From NCBI RefSeq assembly GCF_002001045.1, contig NZ_MUNR01000005.1, forward strand, positions 1-64,000: a stretch of 64,000 bases of DNA, given 5' to 3'. The DNA comes from Rhodanobacter sp. C01 (GTDB taxonomy: Bacteria > Pseudomonadota > Gammaproteobacteria > Xanthomonadales > Rhodanobacteraceae). The notes under the pieces were generated by a model, which did not search any database, had not been told where the DNA came from, and saw nothing but the letters and a program-made list of their open reading frames with translations. The position numbers and the translations under genes were made by a program. Position 1 is the stretch's first letter. Every line of letters starts with the position of its first letter. This document shows positions 54,668 to 63,261 of the stretch, piece by piece.

Positions 54668-57058
54668 ATGAAGACAAGCACGCTACGCAACGCCATTTCC
54701 ATCGCCTTGCTCATCGCCGGCCCCGGCACGGGCGAGTGGGCCATGGCCCAGGACGCCACGACAGACACGGCCACGCAGAGTAGGGCGCCGATGACCAAGG
54801 CGCCGGCCAAGGCGCAGCCGAAAAAGCCGACCGACACGTCCGCAGCGCCGACGGCAACCAATCTGCAGACCGTGACCGTCACCGGCACACGCATCCGCGG
54901 TGGCACCACGCCATCGCCGGTCATCACGATCAATAGCGAGCAGATCCAGCAGGAAGGTTTCGCGGATCTCGGGGACGTGATCCGGAGCGTGCCGCAGAAC
55001 TTCTCGGGTGGGCAGAACCCGGGTGTTGCGGCAGGCGCAGGGCAAGGTGGGCAAAGCAATCAAAACCTGACGGGTGGCTCGGGCCTCAATCTGCGCGGTC
55101 TGGGGCCGGATGCCACTTTGACCCTGCTCGATGGTCGTCGCATGTCCTATGGCGGGGCTGTGCAGGCGGTCGATATCAGTGCCATTCCTGTTGATGCGAT
55201 AGAACGCCTTGAGATCGTCCCGGATGGTGCTTCGGCCATCTATGGCTCCGATGCGGTGGGGGGCGTAGCCAATGTGATCCTCAGGCGCGACTTCGATGGT
55301 GTGACCGTGGGCACGCGCTATGGCGGTGCCACTGGTGGTGGACTGACCACACGCGAGTACAACGCTACCGCCGGCACCACCTGGACCACGGGTGGCTTGA
55401 TTGTGACGGGAGAGAAAACCTCCAACGATCCGATCTACTCGGACCAGCGCGACTACACCCAGTCGATGTATCGGCCTTCCACGCTGTGGCAGGGCAACGA
55501 TCTTCGCAGCGGTTTGTTCAGCCTGCATCAGTCGTTGGGCGATGCCGTTGAACTGCATCTGGATGCGCTCAGTAGCGAGCGGGATATGGATACAGCGACG
55601 GGCTACGGCAGCGTCTACTATCTCCGCAAGGCGGAGACCAATACCACCTTGGCGGCGCCCAGTATCGAAGTATGGCTGCCGGGAGATTGGACGCTCACGC
55701 TTGGCGGGGCGGTCGGAAAAGACCATACGTCTTATGCTCAGCCGACGGTGAGCAGTGCAAGCGGGGCGGTCACCGCCAGCGGCCTCGGCGAGTACCGCAA
55801 TAAGAGCCTGACTTACGAGATCGGTGCAGAAGGGCCGTTGTTCACACTGCCTGGCGGTGAAGCAAGGCTGGCTACCGGCGCAGGCTATCGATACAACGAT
55901 TTTCTGTACAAGAGCGGTAACACAACCTACGCCGATGATGGCCAGAGCGGCCGCTTTGCCTATGCCGAGTTGAGCCTGCCGTTGGTCGGGCCAGAGCAGG
56001 GCATTGGCGGGATTGAGCGACTTGCGCTGACAGGCGCCGCCCGCACCGAGGATGGGGATTATGGGAGGGTGACCACGCCCAAGCTGGGGGTGATCTATTC
56101 GCCCAGTACCGATTTCTCGTTGAAGGCTTCATGGGGCAAGTCGTTCAAGGCACCCACACTCCTGCAACGCTATTTAGCCCAGAACGCTCTCTATTACCCC
56201 GCGGGGCACTTTGGTGCTGGTTATCCGACGGATGCTACGGCGTTGTTTCTGTCGGGAGGTAGGCCAGACCTGCGTCCGGAACGGGCCCGGACATGGAGTG
56301 CCTCGCTGGCATTCCATCCGGAGAGCCTGACCGGACTCGAGACGGAGCTGACCTGGTTCGATATCGACTACACCCAGCGGGTCCTGCAACCCATCACCGG
56401 GAGCGCTGTCCTCGGCAATCCGATCTATGCGGAGTTCGTCGATTACGATCCCACCGGGGCCGCGCAGGCGGCGGCGCTTGCAAACGCCAGCAACTTCTAC
56501 AACTACGTGGGCACGCCTTACGACGCCAGCAAGGTCGTGGCGATCGTCGATGGCCGGTATGTCAATGCGGCTCGGCAGCGGATCAATGGGGTCGATCTGT
56601 CGGGGTCGTACCACGTCGACTTGGGGGTAGGAGGGTTGACGGTCCGTGGCTCGGTCAGTTGGTTGAACAGCGCACAATCCCTGACGGTGGCGCAGAGCCC
56701 TTACAACCTGGCCGGTACGTTGTTCTACCCAGCCAGGATCAACAGCCGAATAGGGGCGGTCTGGCAGCAGGGCGGGTTCAGCGCTTCGCTGTTCGGGAAT
56801 TACAAGAGCGGAGTGACCGACACGGCCGATGGCAGGAAGGGTGCCTCGTTCACCACCTTCGACGCTGCGCTGCGCTACGACACCGGCGCACGCGATGACG
56901 CCTGGTCGAACGTGGCGTTGGAGTTGTCGGCGCAGAACCTGCTCAACCGTGCGCCGCCGTTGTATGTGGTCACCTCGTTGACCAATGCCCCTTATGACTC
57001 GACCAATTATTCAGCGGTCGGTCGCTTCCTGAGCCTTTCCGTATCCAAGCACTGGTGA
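54668..57058 (+). CDS. TonB-dependent receptor of the lasso peptide locus
   Basis: A 796-residue outer-membrane receptor. The ATG at 54668 gives a signal peptide (MKTSTLRNAISIALLIAG, cut near AMAQ) and has AAAGGA before it; an in-frame ATG at 54539 would spoil this. LQTVTVTGTRIRGG starts the plug, followed by NLRGLGPDATLTLLDGRRMS and VPDGASAIYGSDAVGGVANVIL, then a barrel ending in VGRFLSLSVSKHW. Next to a lasso isopeptidase, such receptors are taken to import the mature lasso peptide. The isopeptidase begins 53 bases after the stop. It is related to but distinct from the receptor at 18398-21328. Confidence 0.93.
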   Translation: MKTSTLRNAISIALLIAGPGTGEWAMAQDATTDTATQSRAPMTKAPAKAQPKKPTDTSAAPTATNLQTVTVTGTRIRGGTTPSPVITINSEQIQQEGFADLGDVIRSVPQNFSGGQNPGVAAGAGQGGQSNQNLTGGSGLNLRGLGPDATLTLLDGRRMSYGGAVQAVDISAIPVDAIERLEIVPDGASAIYGSDAVGGVANVILRRDFDGVTVGTRYGGATGGGLTTREYNATAGTTWTTGGLIVTGEKTSNDPIYSDQRDYTQSMYRPSTLWQGNDLRSGLFSLHQSLGDAVELHLDALSSERDMDTATGYGSVYYLRKAETNTTLAAPSIEVWLPGDWTLTLGGAVGKDHTSYAQPTVSSASGAVTASGLGEYRNKSLTYEIGAEGPLFTLPGGEARLATGAGYRYNDFLYKSGNTTYADDGQSGRFAYAELSLPLVGPEQGIGGIERLALTGAARTEDGDYGRVTTPKLGVIYSPSTDFSLKASWGKSFKAPTLLQRYLAQNALYYPAGHFGAGYPTDATALFLSGGRPDLRPERARTWSASLAFHPESLTGLETELTWFDIDYTQRVLQPITGSAVLGNPIYAEFVDYDPTGAAQAAALANASNFYNYVGTPYDASKVVAIVDGRYVNAARQRINGVDLSGSYHVDLGVGGLTVRGSVSWLNSAQSLTVAQSPYNLAGTLFYPARINSRIGAVWQQGGFSASLFGNYKSGVTDTADGRKGASFTTFDAALRYDTGARDDAWSNVALELSAQNLLNRAPPLYVVTSLTNAPYDSTNYSAVGRFLSLSVSKHW

Positions 57059-57111
57059 TGCCGCGCGGTGAGCAAAGCCGTGCACTGCCATACCGATACG
57101 GGAGTGAGGTC

Positions 57112-59208
57112 ATGATGTCTTTTCCTTTCTACGCCGCCGTCAGGCGCATCTTGAGCGTCGGGATGTTGCTGAGCGGGCTTGCTGTTGTCCATCAAGTGTT
57201 TGCGACGTCACCACGGCAGCTGGTGGAGGTTGCGGATTTCAGCAGTCCTTTGGTGTCGCCCGACGGCACGCATGTGGCGTTTCGGGTGTCTCGGGCATCG
57301 ATCGACCGCAACACGTACGACAGCACGTGGTACATCCAGCTGATGGATGGATCGTTGCCACCGCAGCGCGTGAGCGACGGTGGTGTTCCCCTGCGCGATT
57401 CGGCCGGTGTCGCATTGCCGGCTACGGCAATCTGGTCGCCGGACGGGCACGCGATCTATTACCGCGCCCGTATGGATGGCCGCATCGACGTTTGGCGCGC
57501 TTCGGTCGTTGGTGCCGCCGAACGCGTGACCGGTGGCGACGCCGATGTGCGGGACTTTGCGTTGAGCGATGACGGCAAGACGCTGAAGTACAGCATCGGA
57601 CCAACCCGCGAGGAGGTGGTTGCGGCGGAACAGGCTGAGTACGACCGCGGCATTCGTGTCGACCGATCCACGCCTCTCGGGCAACCCCTGTTTCGATCCG
57701 GCTATACCGGTGGGCGACTTGCCACCCAGCGTCTTGGCCTCATGTTCAATCGTGTCGACCTGACTACCGATGTGCCGGATCGATGGAAGGCGATCGATCT
57801 GGCGCGTGGTGAGGTGCGGGATATCTCGCCATCCGAAAAACCACCTGCGCCTCTCGCGGCGTCCGATCTCGACAAGCAAGTGCCTCACGTCTGGAAAATG
57901 GCACGCGATCGCAATAGTGGGCGCATTGTTCTGCTCACGCGTACGGGAGCGCGGACGGATCGGCCACGGATCGAACTGGCCATGCTGCCTGGCCGGGACG
58001 CACGCACGCTGGTGAAATGCGTGGCGGAGGCGTGCACCGGCAAAAGGATCAGTGGCGTGCAGTGGCGCCCCGGCACTGACGAAGTGATCTTCACCGTGAC
58101 GCCCTACGACCAGGGATTCGCTCAGTCCATCTATTGCTGGAACGTGGCCACTGGCGAGGTATATCCGGTAGCCACATCCAGCGGCATGTTCGGCGGGGAA
58201 GATCGTTGGGGACCCGGTACCTGTGGCGTATCACCCGTGGCGCTGGCGTGCGTGACGGCCAATGCCAATCGACCGCCGCGGTTGGAGCGAGTCGATCTGC
58301 AGACGGGGGCACGGAAGGTCCTGTTCGATCCCAACAGGGATCTGGCGCAAGACCTTGCCAGGATTCCGACGCAACTGCTGCGCTGGAAGGATGCAAAAGG
58401 ACGGACGTTCACCGGCCAACTCTACTCGGCACGCCGAACGGGAAGCACACCACCACCGCTGTTCGTGACCTATTACCTGTGCGCCGGATTTGTGCGTGGC
58501 GGAACGGGCGACGAGTGGCCACTAGCCACGATGGCAGAGCAGGGCATTTCCACACTCTGCATCAACCAGCCTTCAGTCTCACCCAGCGCGGATGAGCGTT
58601 ACGGCATGGGGCAGTTGGCGGTCGAGGGTGCCGTCGAGCGACTCGCCTCGGAAGGCATGATCGACAGGACGAGGGTCGGAATGGGTGGGCTCAGCTTCGG
58701 AAGCGAAGTGACGATGTGGACACTCATCCATTCCCATGTGGTTACGGCAGCATCGGTGTCCTCGCCAACCATTTCGTCAATGTACTACCTGCTGGGCAGC
58801 AATATTGGCGAGCCATTCTTGTCGCTGCTGCGCAAGAACTGGCAACTGGGCGCCCCGGATGAAACGAAGGCGCACTGGCAAAAGATTTCGCCGACCCTGA
58901 ACCTGGGGAAGATCCATGCCCCGATACTGTTGCAGTTTCCGGAGCAGGAATACCTGTTCGCACTCGGATACGCCGTTCCGTTGATGCTGAGCAATCGCGC
59001 GGACGTCTATGTTTTCCCCAACGAGCCGCATAACAAATTCCAGCCTCGGCACAAGCTCGCCGTGTACACACGCAATCTGGACTGGTTTCGATTTTGGCTG
59101 CAGGGGTACGAAGATCCGGACCCGTCCAAGGCATCGCAATACGCCCACTGGCGCTCCATGCAGTCGAGTATGCGTCACGAACACATGGTGCAACGAGGCG
59201 CGCCCTAG
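57112..59208 (+). CDS. Lasso peptide isopeptidase (S9 prolyl-oligopeptidase family)
   Basis: A 698-residue exported S9 hydrolase. The ATG at 57112 follows GGAGTGAGG and leads into a signal peptide (residues 1-35, VVHQVFAT); an upstream GTG at 57055 overlaps the receptor gene. The N-terminal propeller (SSPLVSPDGTHVAFRVSRAS, WSPDGHAIYYRARMDG) covers the alpha/beta hydrolase domain, whose nucleophile is the Ser in GMGGLSFGSEVTMW; the His is in NEPHNKF. AtxE-type enzymes of this family open the isopeptide bond of lasso peptides in proteobacteria. Its product with the receptor would recycle the peptide. It converges with the cyclase gene; the two stop codons share CTAG. Confidence 0.88.
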   Translation: MMSFPFYAAVRRILSVGMLLSGLAVVHQVFATSPRQLVEVADFSSPLVSPDGTHVAFRVSRASIDRNTYDSTWYIQLMDGSLPPQRVSDGGVPLRDSAGVALPATAIWSPDGHAIYYRARMDGRIDVWRASVVGAAERVTGGDADVRDFALSDDGKTLKYSIGPTREEVVAAEQAEYDRGIRVDRSTPLGQPLFRSGYTGGRLATQRLGLMFNRVDLTTDVPDRWKAIDLARGEVRDISPSEKPPAPLAASDLDKQVPHVWKMARDRNSGRIVLLTRTGARTDRPRIELAMLPGRDARTLVKCVAEACTGKRISGVQWRPGTDEVIFTVTPYDQGFAQSIYCWNVATGEVYPVATSSGMFGGEDRWGPGTCGVSPVALACVTANANRPPRLERVDLQTGARKVLFDPNRDLAQDLARIPTQLLRWKDAKGRTFTGQLYSARRTGSTPPPLFVTYYLCAGFVRGGTGDEWPLATMAEQGISTLCINQPSVSPSADERYGMGQLAVEGAVERLASEGMIDRTRVGMGGLSFGSEVTMWTLIHSHVVTAASVSSPTISSMYYLLGSNIGEPFLSLLRKNWQLGAPDETKAHWQKISPTLNLGKIHAPILLQFPEQEYLFALGYAVPLMLSNRADVYVFPNEPHNKFQPRHKLAVYTRNLDWFRFWLQGYEDPDPSKASQYAHWRSMQSSMRHEHMVQRGAP

Positions 59209-60953
59209 GGCTGATGGCGCACCCAGTTCTCGACCATGCACAGGTCGAACATTCTGAGGAAGGTTCTATCGTGTGGTAGCAACGGCTTTGAAAAGAACGT
59301 ACTGAGGGCGGGTGTATCCAGAAGGCCTTGTGACCCGAGGCGGCCTGACAGCAGGGACTCTTCGATCTGATGCTTGTTTCGTTCGTACACGGCGACCAGG
59401 TAGCTCATGTAGGTCGCCTTGCTTTGGCGGTTCAATACGCCGGGTGGCAAGAGGCCTGCAAACGCTGTTCGTGCGACCGCGCGATTCTTGCCCCCTGCAA
59501 TCCACATCCAGCTCGGTGCGCGGAGGCAGGCCTCCATGACGGGTTGTGACAACAGTGGGAACCGCAGCGGCCGTCTGTACCTACGTGCTACCTGACCCTC
59601 GAAGAGCTGATTCGCAGCCAGATCGAATATTCGCTCCCTATCCCCAGGTAAAGCATTAGTGGGAGCCTCAAACCACGGATGTGTTTCCGGTTCCACGCAT
59701 GCCGATCCCGGCGCTAAGAATGTGGGATCTGGATGGAAGAGAGATTGAGGCGGCCGCCTCAACTTGGAGAGGGTAAGGCGGCCTGCCTTCCAGAATGTGC
59801 ATTGATGCAGGTTGGCCAGATCCCTCACGGCGGTGATGGCGGTGCCGAAACGATGGGCTCTCCACGCATCGGTGCTGGGGGCTGCGGTCCGCAGATAGCA
59901 GAACACCGAATCGCCTCCTCCTCCCGAGTAGTAAGCGGTGGTGCCGTGGTATTCGGCGGCGGCCTCCATGGCCTCGTCCACAACGTATTGCAATGGTCCC
60001 ATCGTGGGAGCAACGGAGTCGGGAGGTGGTGCGAAGTCGAAACATGCCTTGTCAAAGCCAAGGTGTTCGGTGTGGAGTTCGACGCCGAGTTGCACGGCCA
60101 TCTGGCGAGCGTACTGTCGCTCGTCCACCCCGGGAACCGGGGTAACCAGATTGCAGCAGACGACGCGCGCAGGGCGGTTCTGTAGGCACGCCGCGACGAT
60201 GGAAGAGTCGAGTCCGCCGGATAGTTCCAGCAATATGGACTGGTCGATGGCCGCCCACGCACGGACGGCGCTCTGGACGGCGTGACGGATCTGGTCTGCG
60301 GCATCGCTCAAGTCCCTATAACGGCGTTCTTGGACGACAAAATCCCAAGGTGACCACGTTTGCCGGACCGAGACCTTGGAGCCACTTGTGCGCAACGCAC
60401 ACCCAGGCAGCAACTCGGCGAGCTCGGCGAGTCCCGTGCGCTGCGTCTTTAAGCCGGGATACCTCAGGCGATGGGCAATGAAGTCCCAGTTGATCCGCTT
60501 TCGGTAGAGACCAGTCCGATTCGCCAAGGAAACGTCTGACGTAAGGAAGCCAGCTCCTTCCCTTATCGACCAGACGCATGGAAGGTTGCCGGCCGCGGAT
60601 GGGGCGCGCGTCATCGTGAACGCGCTCGGGTCTTGTGCATCGGGTTGGATAATGAGGTATGAACCCCAGCAGGTTTCCAGTATGTGCTTTTGGATCTGCG
60701 TTGGATCTGTAAGCCCTTGGAATCTTGCACTGTCATTGACAGCGACTCCATCCTGCGTAAACAGGCGGCCGATGAGTATCCCGTCGCCTGGCAGCGGCAA
60801 CGTCGACATGTCCTCCGTGCCGAACAGTGTCAGGGTGCCCGACGCATAGCGGACGCGCATACCCATCACATGGAGTGTGTCAGCCAGGTTGGGAAACTTA
60901 GCGTGGATACTCTCCTCGGTCGGCAACAGGATGGCGATGTAATCGTTGTCCAT
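59205..60953 (-). CDS. Lasso cyclase (asparagine-synthetase-like, C protein)
   Basis: A 582-residue protein that adenylates the side chain of the ring-closing Glu and forms the macrolactam with the core N-terminus. The PP-loop ATP site is LLELSGGLDSSIVAACLQ (about residue 245), followed by YSGGGGDSVFCYLR, both marks of the asparagine-synthase domain. The N-terminal about 200 residues resemble a glutamine amidotransferase fold but lack Cys2 (MDNDYIAIL), as in lasso cyclases. The start overlaps the B gene stop by one base (TGATG), fixing it. Transcribed after precursor and protease genes. Confidence 0.9.
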   Translation of the reverse strand: MDNDYIAILLPTEESIHAKFPNLADTLHVMGMRVRYASGTLTLFGTEDMSTLPLPGDGILIGRLFTQDGVAVNDSARFQGLTDPTQIQKHILETCWGSYLIIQPDAQDPSAFTMTRAPSAAGNLPCVWSIREGAGFLTSDVSLANRTGLYRKRINWDFIAHRLRYPGLKTQRTGLAELAELLPGCALRTSGSKVSVRQTWSPWDFVVQERRYRDLSDAADQIRHAVQSAVRAWAAIDQSILLELSGGLDSSIVAACLQNRPARVVCCNLVTPVPGVDERQYARQMAVQLGVELHTEHLGFDKACFDFAPPPDSVAPTMGPLQYVVDEAMEAAAEYHGTTAYYSGGGGDSVFCYLRTAAPSTDAWRAHRFGTAITAVRDLANLHQCTFWKAGRLTLSKLRRPPQSLFHPDPTFLAPGSACVEPETHPWFEAPTNALPGDRERIFDLAANQLFEGQVARRYRRPLRFPLLSQPVMEACLRAPSWMWIAGGKNRAVARTAFAGLLPPGVLNRQSKATYMSYLVAVYERNKHQIEESLLSGRLGSQGLLDTPALSTFFSKPLLPHDRTFLRMFDLCMVENWVRHQP

Positions 60954-61630
60954 CAGATCACCTTTATGGGTGTGAGAGCTAACGCATGTCCCAGGGCATC
61001 ATTCAGAACCGCAGTGCCGTATTGCGCCCAGCAGTGCGCGGAGAAGGGGTCTCCCGTCACGCCGAACACGAGATCGGCGTGCACTGCACGCTTGGCCAGG
61101 AACTTGATCATCGCGATGGAATCAAGAAGACAGCACATGTCTATCGGAACGTACAAACGCGCGCTGCGGAAAGCAGCGGCTACCTCCAAGGCACGGACTT
61201 CGCTTGGGCGGGACATTGAGGTTTGAGATGTCCGTTTTTCTCGAAGCGATGAAAGATTCCCGAGGGTCTGTTTCAAACTACGGGTTTTGAGTTGCCGGTG
61301 TGTGGAACATACGATGACCAAGGTGTCCAGCAGCTCGCTTAAAGTTGCGCGCCTGGTGCGAACTGACTCCTCCATCGCGCTATGCGTGGGAGTTTTAGTG
61401 AGGGGGAGTGATGCGCAATCGGAGTCGACTGGCCCGCGCACCAATATCTTTCGTTCGATCAATTTGCGAACGCTGCTACTTGGAGCATCGCCATCATCCA
61501 GGTAAGCGACCAACGCAGATGCCAAACATCCAGTGAGACGAAAGTAGCGGTCGTTCTGGATGTCGAGGAAGACAAGGTAGTCATCGACCCTGCAGTAGGA
61601 CAAGTCACGATGCAGTCTGAGTTGCGCCAT
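60953..61630 (-). CDS. Lasso peptide B protein: RRE plus transglutaminase-like leader peptidase
   Basis: A 225-residue fusion of the recognition element (B1) and the leader peptidase (B2). Residues 1-80 look PqqD-like (YCRVDDYLVFLDIQNDRYF). The peptidase domain has Cys in VPIDMCCLLDSIAM, His in PFSAHCWAQYG and an Asp in LNDALG, the catalytic triad of the B2 family. The ATG at 61630 is eight bases after GGAG; an ATG two codons earlier (61636) is too close to it. A longer frame to 61777 would run antisense-free through the hairpin and precursor gene and is not real. It cleaves the leader after Lys-27 of the precursor, by inference. Confidence 0.88.
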   Translation of the reverse strand: MAQLRLHRDLSYCRVDDYLVFLDIQNDRYFRLTGCLASALVAYLDDGDAPSSSVRKLIERKILVRGPVDSDCASLPLTKTPTHSAMEESVRTRRATLSELLDTLVIVCSTHRQLKTRSLKQTLGNLSSLREKRTSQTSMSRPSEVRALEVAAAFRSARLYVPIDMCCLLDSIAMIKFLAKRAVHADLVFGVTGDPFSAHCWAQYGTAVLNDALGHALALTPIKVI

Positions 61631-61642
61631 TTGCATCACTCC

Positions 61643-61670
61643 AAAAAAAGGCGCGCCTTTCGGCGCGCCT
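61643..61670 (-). terminator. Terminator-like hairpin between lasso precursor and B gene
   Basis: On the minus strand AGGCGCGCC (61662-61670) pairs with GGCGCGCCT (61649-61657), loop GAAA, and a run of seven T follows (61643-61649). It starts seven bases after the precursor stop. A leaky terminator here would give more precursor than enzyme mRNA; similar stem-loops between A and B genes are known from other proteobacterial lasso clusters. Confidence 0.85.
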
Positions 61671-61676
61671 CGTTGG

Positions 61677-61817
61677 TCATGCATCGGAAATGCCGGCGAG
61701 CGGATCGTCGCCGAGGGCCTCGATGAATCCACCGTTCCCTTTGGTTTCGATGCTCGCGACACCGAGCTCGATGACATCGTCCTGCGTATTGGTGCGGATA
61801 TTCTCGTTCGTGTTCAT
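61677..61817 (-). CDS. Lasso peptide precursor (A protein)
   Basis: A 46-residue peptide. The start ATG 61817 has GAAGGAG six bases before it. The leader (27 residues, from MNTNENIR) ends VIELGVASIETK, with Thr at position -2 before the cut and a LGxAS.ET pattern much like the astexin leader end. The core is 20 residues: ring GNGGFIE, tail ALGDDPLAGISDA. Gly1 would bond to Glu7, the only acid at positions 7-9, giving a seven-residue ring as in xanthomonins. The GIS near the C-terminus also recalls those peptides. A tail shortened by peptidases is possible. Confidence 0.88.
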   Translation of the reverse strand: MNTNENIRTNTQDDVIELGVASIETKGNGGFIEALGDDPLAGISDA

Positions 61818-61861
61818 CTCGATCTCCTTCGGTCATGTCATGGCAGTCCCATGACGCGAGC

Positions 61862-61891
61862 AGCGTAGGAGTCGGAAATTTTGATTTTCAA
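61862..61891 (-). promoter_or_regulatory. Possible promoter of the lasso precursor operon
   Basis: On the minus strand TTGAAA (61886-61891) and TACGCT (61862-61867) with an 18-base spacer resemble a sigma-70 promoter, in an AT-rich patch about 45 bases before the precursor ATG. The rest of 61818-62128 holds no gene; the alpha/beta hydrolase gene upstream is on the same strand and ends at 62129. Confidence 0.35.
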
Positions 61892-62128
61892 ATGATTATT
61901 GCGTTGTCATCCGTTGATTATTTCGGGAGCGTGATGCTCGTCGCGCAATGCCGGACTCAGCGTCGATGCTTCTTCGGCTGACTGCGGGCACCGCGGAACC
62001 TGATCACCCGAACCAACCGTCTGTGACCGGGGCGCCGGCACACTGAGCAGCTTCGAATCCAGCGGCCGCAACCGGCCAGAAGCGGACGTCCACTAATCTC
62101 GCCGAGAGTGTGCCGCAAAGATCAACGA

Positions 62129-63151
62129 CTACTTGTCGGGCGCTACAGTCTGTTGCAGAACCTTTGCCACGGCTTTCGCAACGACTTCGGGCTGATCCAG
62201 CTGGATATCGTGAGATGTGTTGTCCACAAACCAACGTTCCCCGTGCGTTGAAGTGGCGACTATCTGCGCCTGAGTCTTCTCTCTGGCACTTTCGAGAGCT
62301 TTGCGAACACTGGGAGGGGCTCCAGCGTAAGTATTGGCGGCAGTCAACACGACCAGCGGCACGGAACCATGTGTTTCCTTCAGCGGCACCGGCTTGCTGA
62401 ACACGACAGCATTGTCCTGCAACTCGGATAGCAGCGTACGCCAGAAGGCAGGCCTCGATTTTTCGGCAAGTATCACGGCATTTAGCTTTGCGCTGGCCAA
62501 TGGATTGGAACCCACCCCGCAAGCCTTAAGTGCCGGCAGCGACACCAGCGCATCCTTCTCGGCGCTTGCCTCGCATTGCCTGATCAAGGCAAATCGCTGG
62601 GCATTCAACTCTTCGTCACTCTTCGCCCATTCCGGTGCAAACGCAGCCACATCTTGTTCCGGTGGATCGATCAGCACCATGCCGGCCACCTCTGCGGCAT
62701 AGCGTTCCGCATAACGGCGCACGATATTGCTGCCTAGTGAATGGCCCACCAGGACAACTGGCGTCTTGATCCCCGCAGCACGAATCAAATCATGCAGGTC
62801 TGAAACATCTGCGTCGAGGTTTCGAGGCTGCGGCCCCCCGCTGCTGAACCCATAGCCGGCGCGGTCGTACGCGCACACTCTGGTAACCGATGACAGTAGC
62901 GGCTGCAATTTGAACCAGGTCATCGAATCGGCGTGTGAGCCTGCTTCCAGCATCACTGTCTGCAGGCCGCTTCCTGTGCAACGTAGATTGAGCTGACGCC
63001 CGTGCGCTACGGATACCAGCGTTGCCGCCTTTGCATAGGTATCCGGGATACGTTGGGGAACGATGACGCCGGCTGCACCAGCGAGGGGCGAAATGCCAAC
63101 GAATAGGGTCAGCACAGCTATACGAGACTTTTCCCAGAGCTTCTGGTTCAA
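62129..63151 (-). CDS. Exported alpha/beta hydrolase
   Basis: A 340-residue serine hydrolase with a signal peptide (residues 1-27, PLAGAAG). The nucleophile elbow is LVGHSLGSNIVRRYAE, the oxyanion region LEAGSHADSMTW, and the acid and His lie in the last 100 residues (TSHDIQLDQPEVV holds the likely His). YDRAGYGFSSGG is typical of hydrolases close to haloperoxidases and esterases. Substrate unknown. It lies upstream of the lasso precursor on the same strand, with 311 bases between, so a direct link to the lasso locus is not shown. Confidence 0.85.
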   Translation of the reverse strand: MNQKLWEKSRIAVLTLFVGISPLAGAAGVIVPQRIPDTYAKAATLVSVAHGRQLNLRCTGSGLQTVMLEAGSHADSMTWFKLQPLLSSVTRVCAYDRAGYGFSSGGPQPRNLDADVSDLHDLIRAAGIKTPVVLVGHSLGSNIVRRYAERYAAEVAGMVLIDPPEQDVAAFAPEWAKSDEELNAQRFALIRQCEASAEKDALVSLPALKACGVGSNPLASAKLNAVILAEKSRPAFWRTLLSELQDNAVVFSKPVPLKETHGSVPLVVLTAANTYAGAPPSVRKALESAREKTQAQIVATSTHGERWFVDNTSHDIQLDQPEVVAKAVAKVLQQTVAPDK

Positions 63152-63261
63152 GACACATCTCCCAGGGGTTCTACCCCGTTAACGCGGATACTTCCAAGAA
63201 GTCACGTCAAACCACCCATGGGGACTTTCAGACGAACCAGTCCTTAGGGGTGCTCTCTCTA

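Noticed and set aside
61631-61777. Longer lasso B protein starting at 61777
   Set aside because: The extra 49 residues lie over the terminator hairpin and the precursor gene in another frame and have no family similarity; a ribosome site points to 61630.
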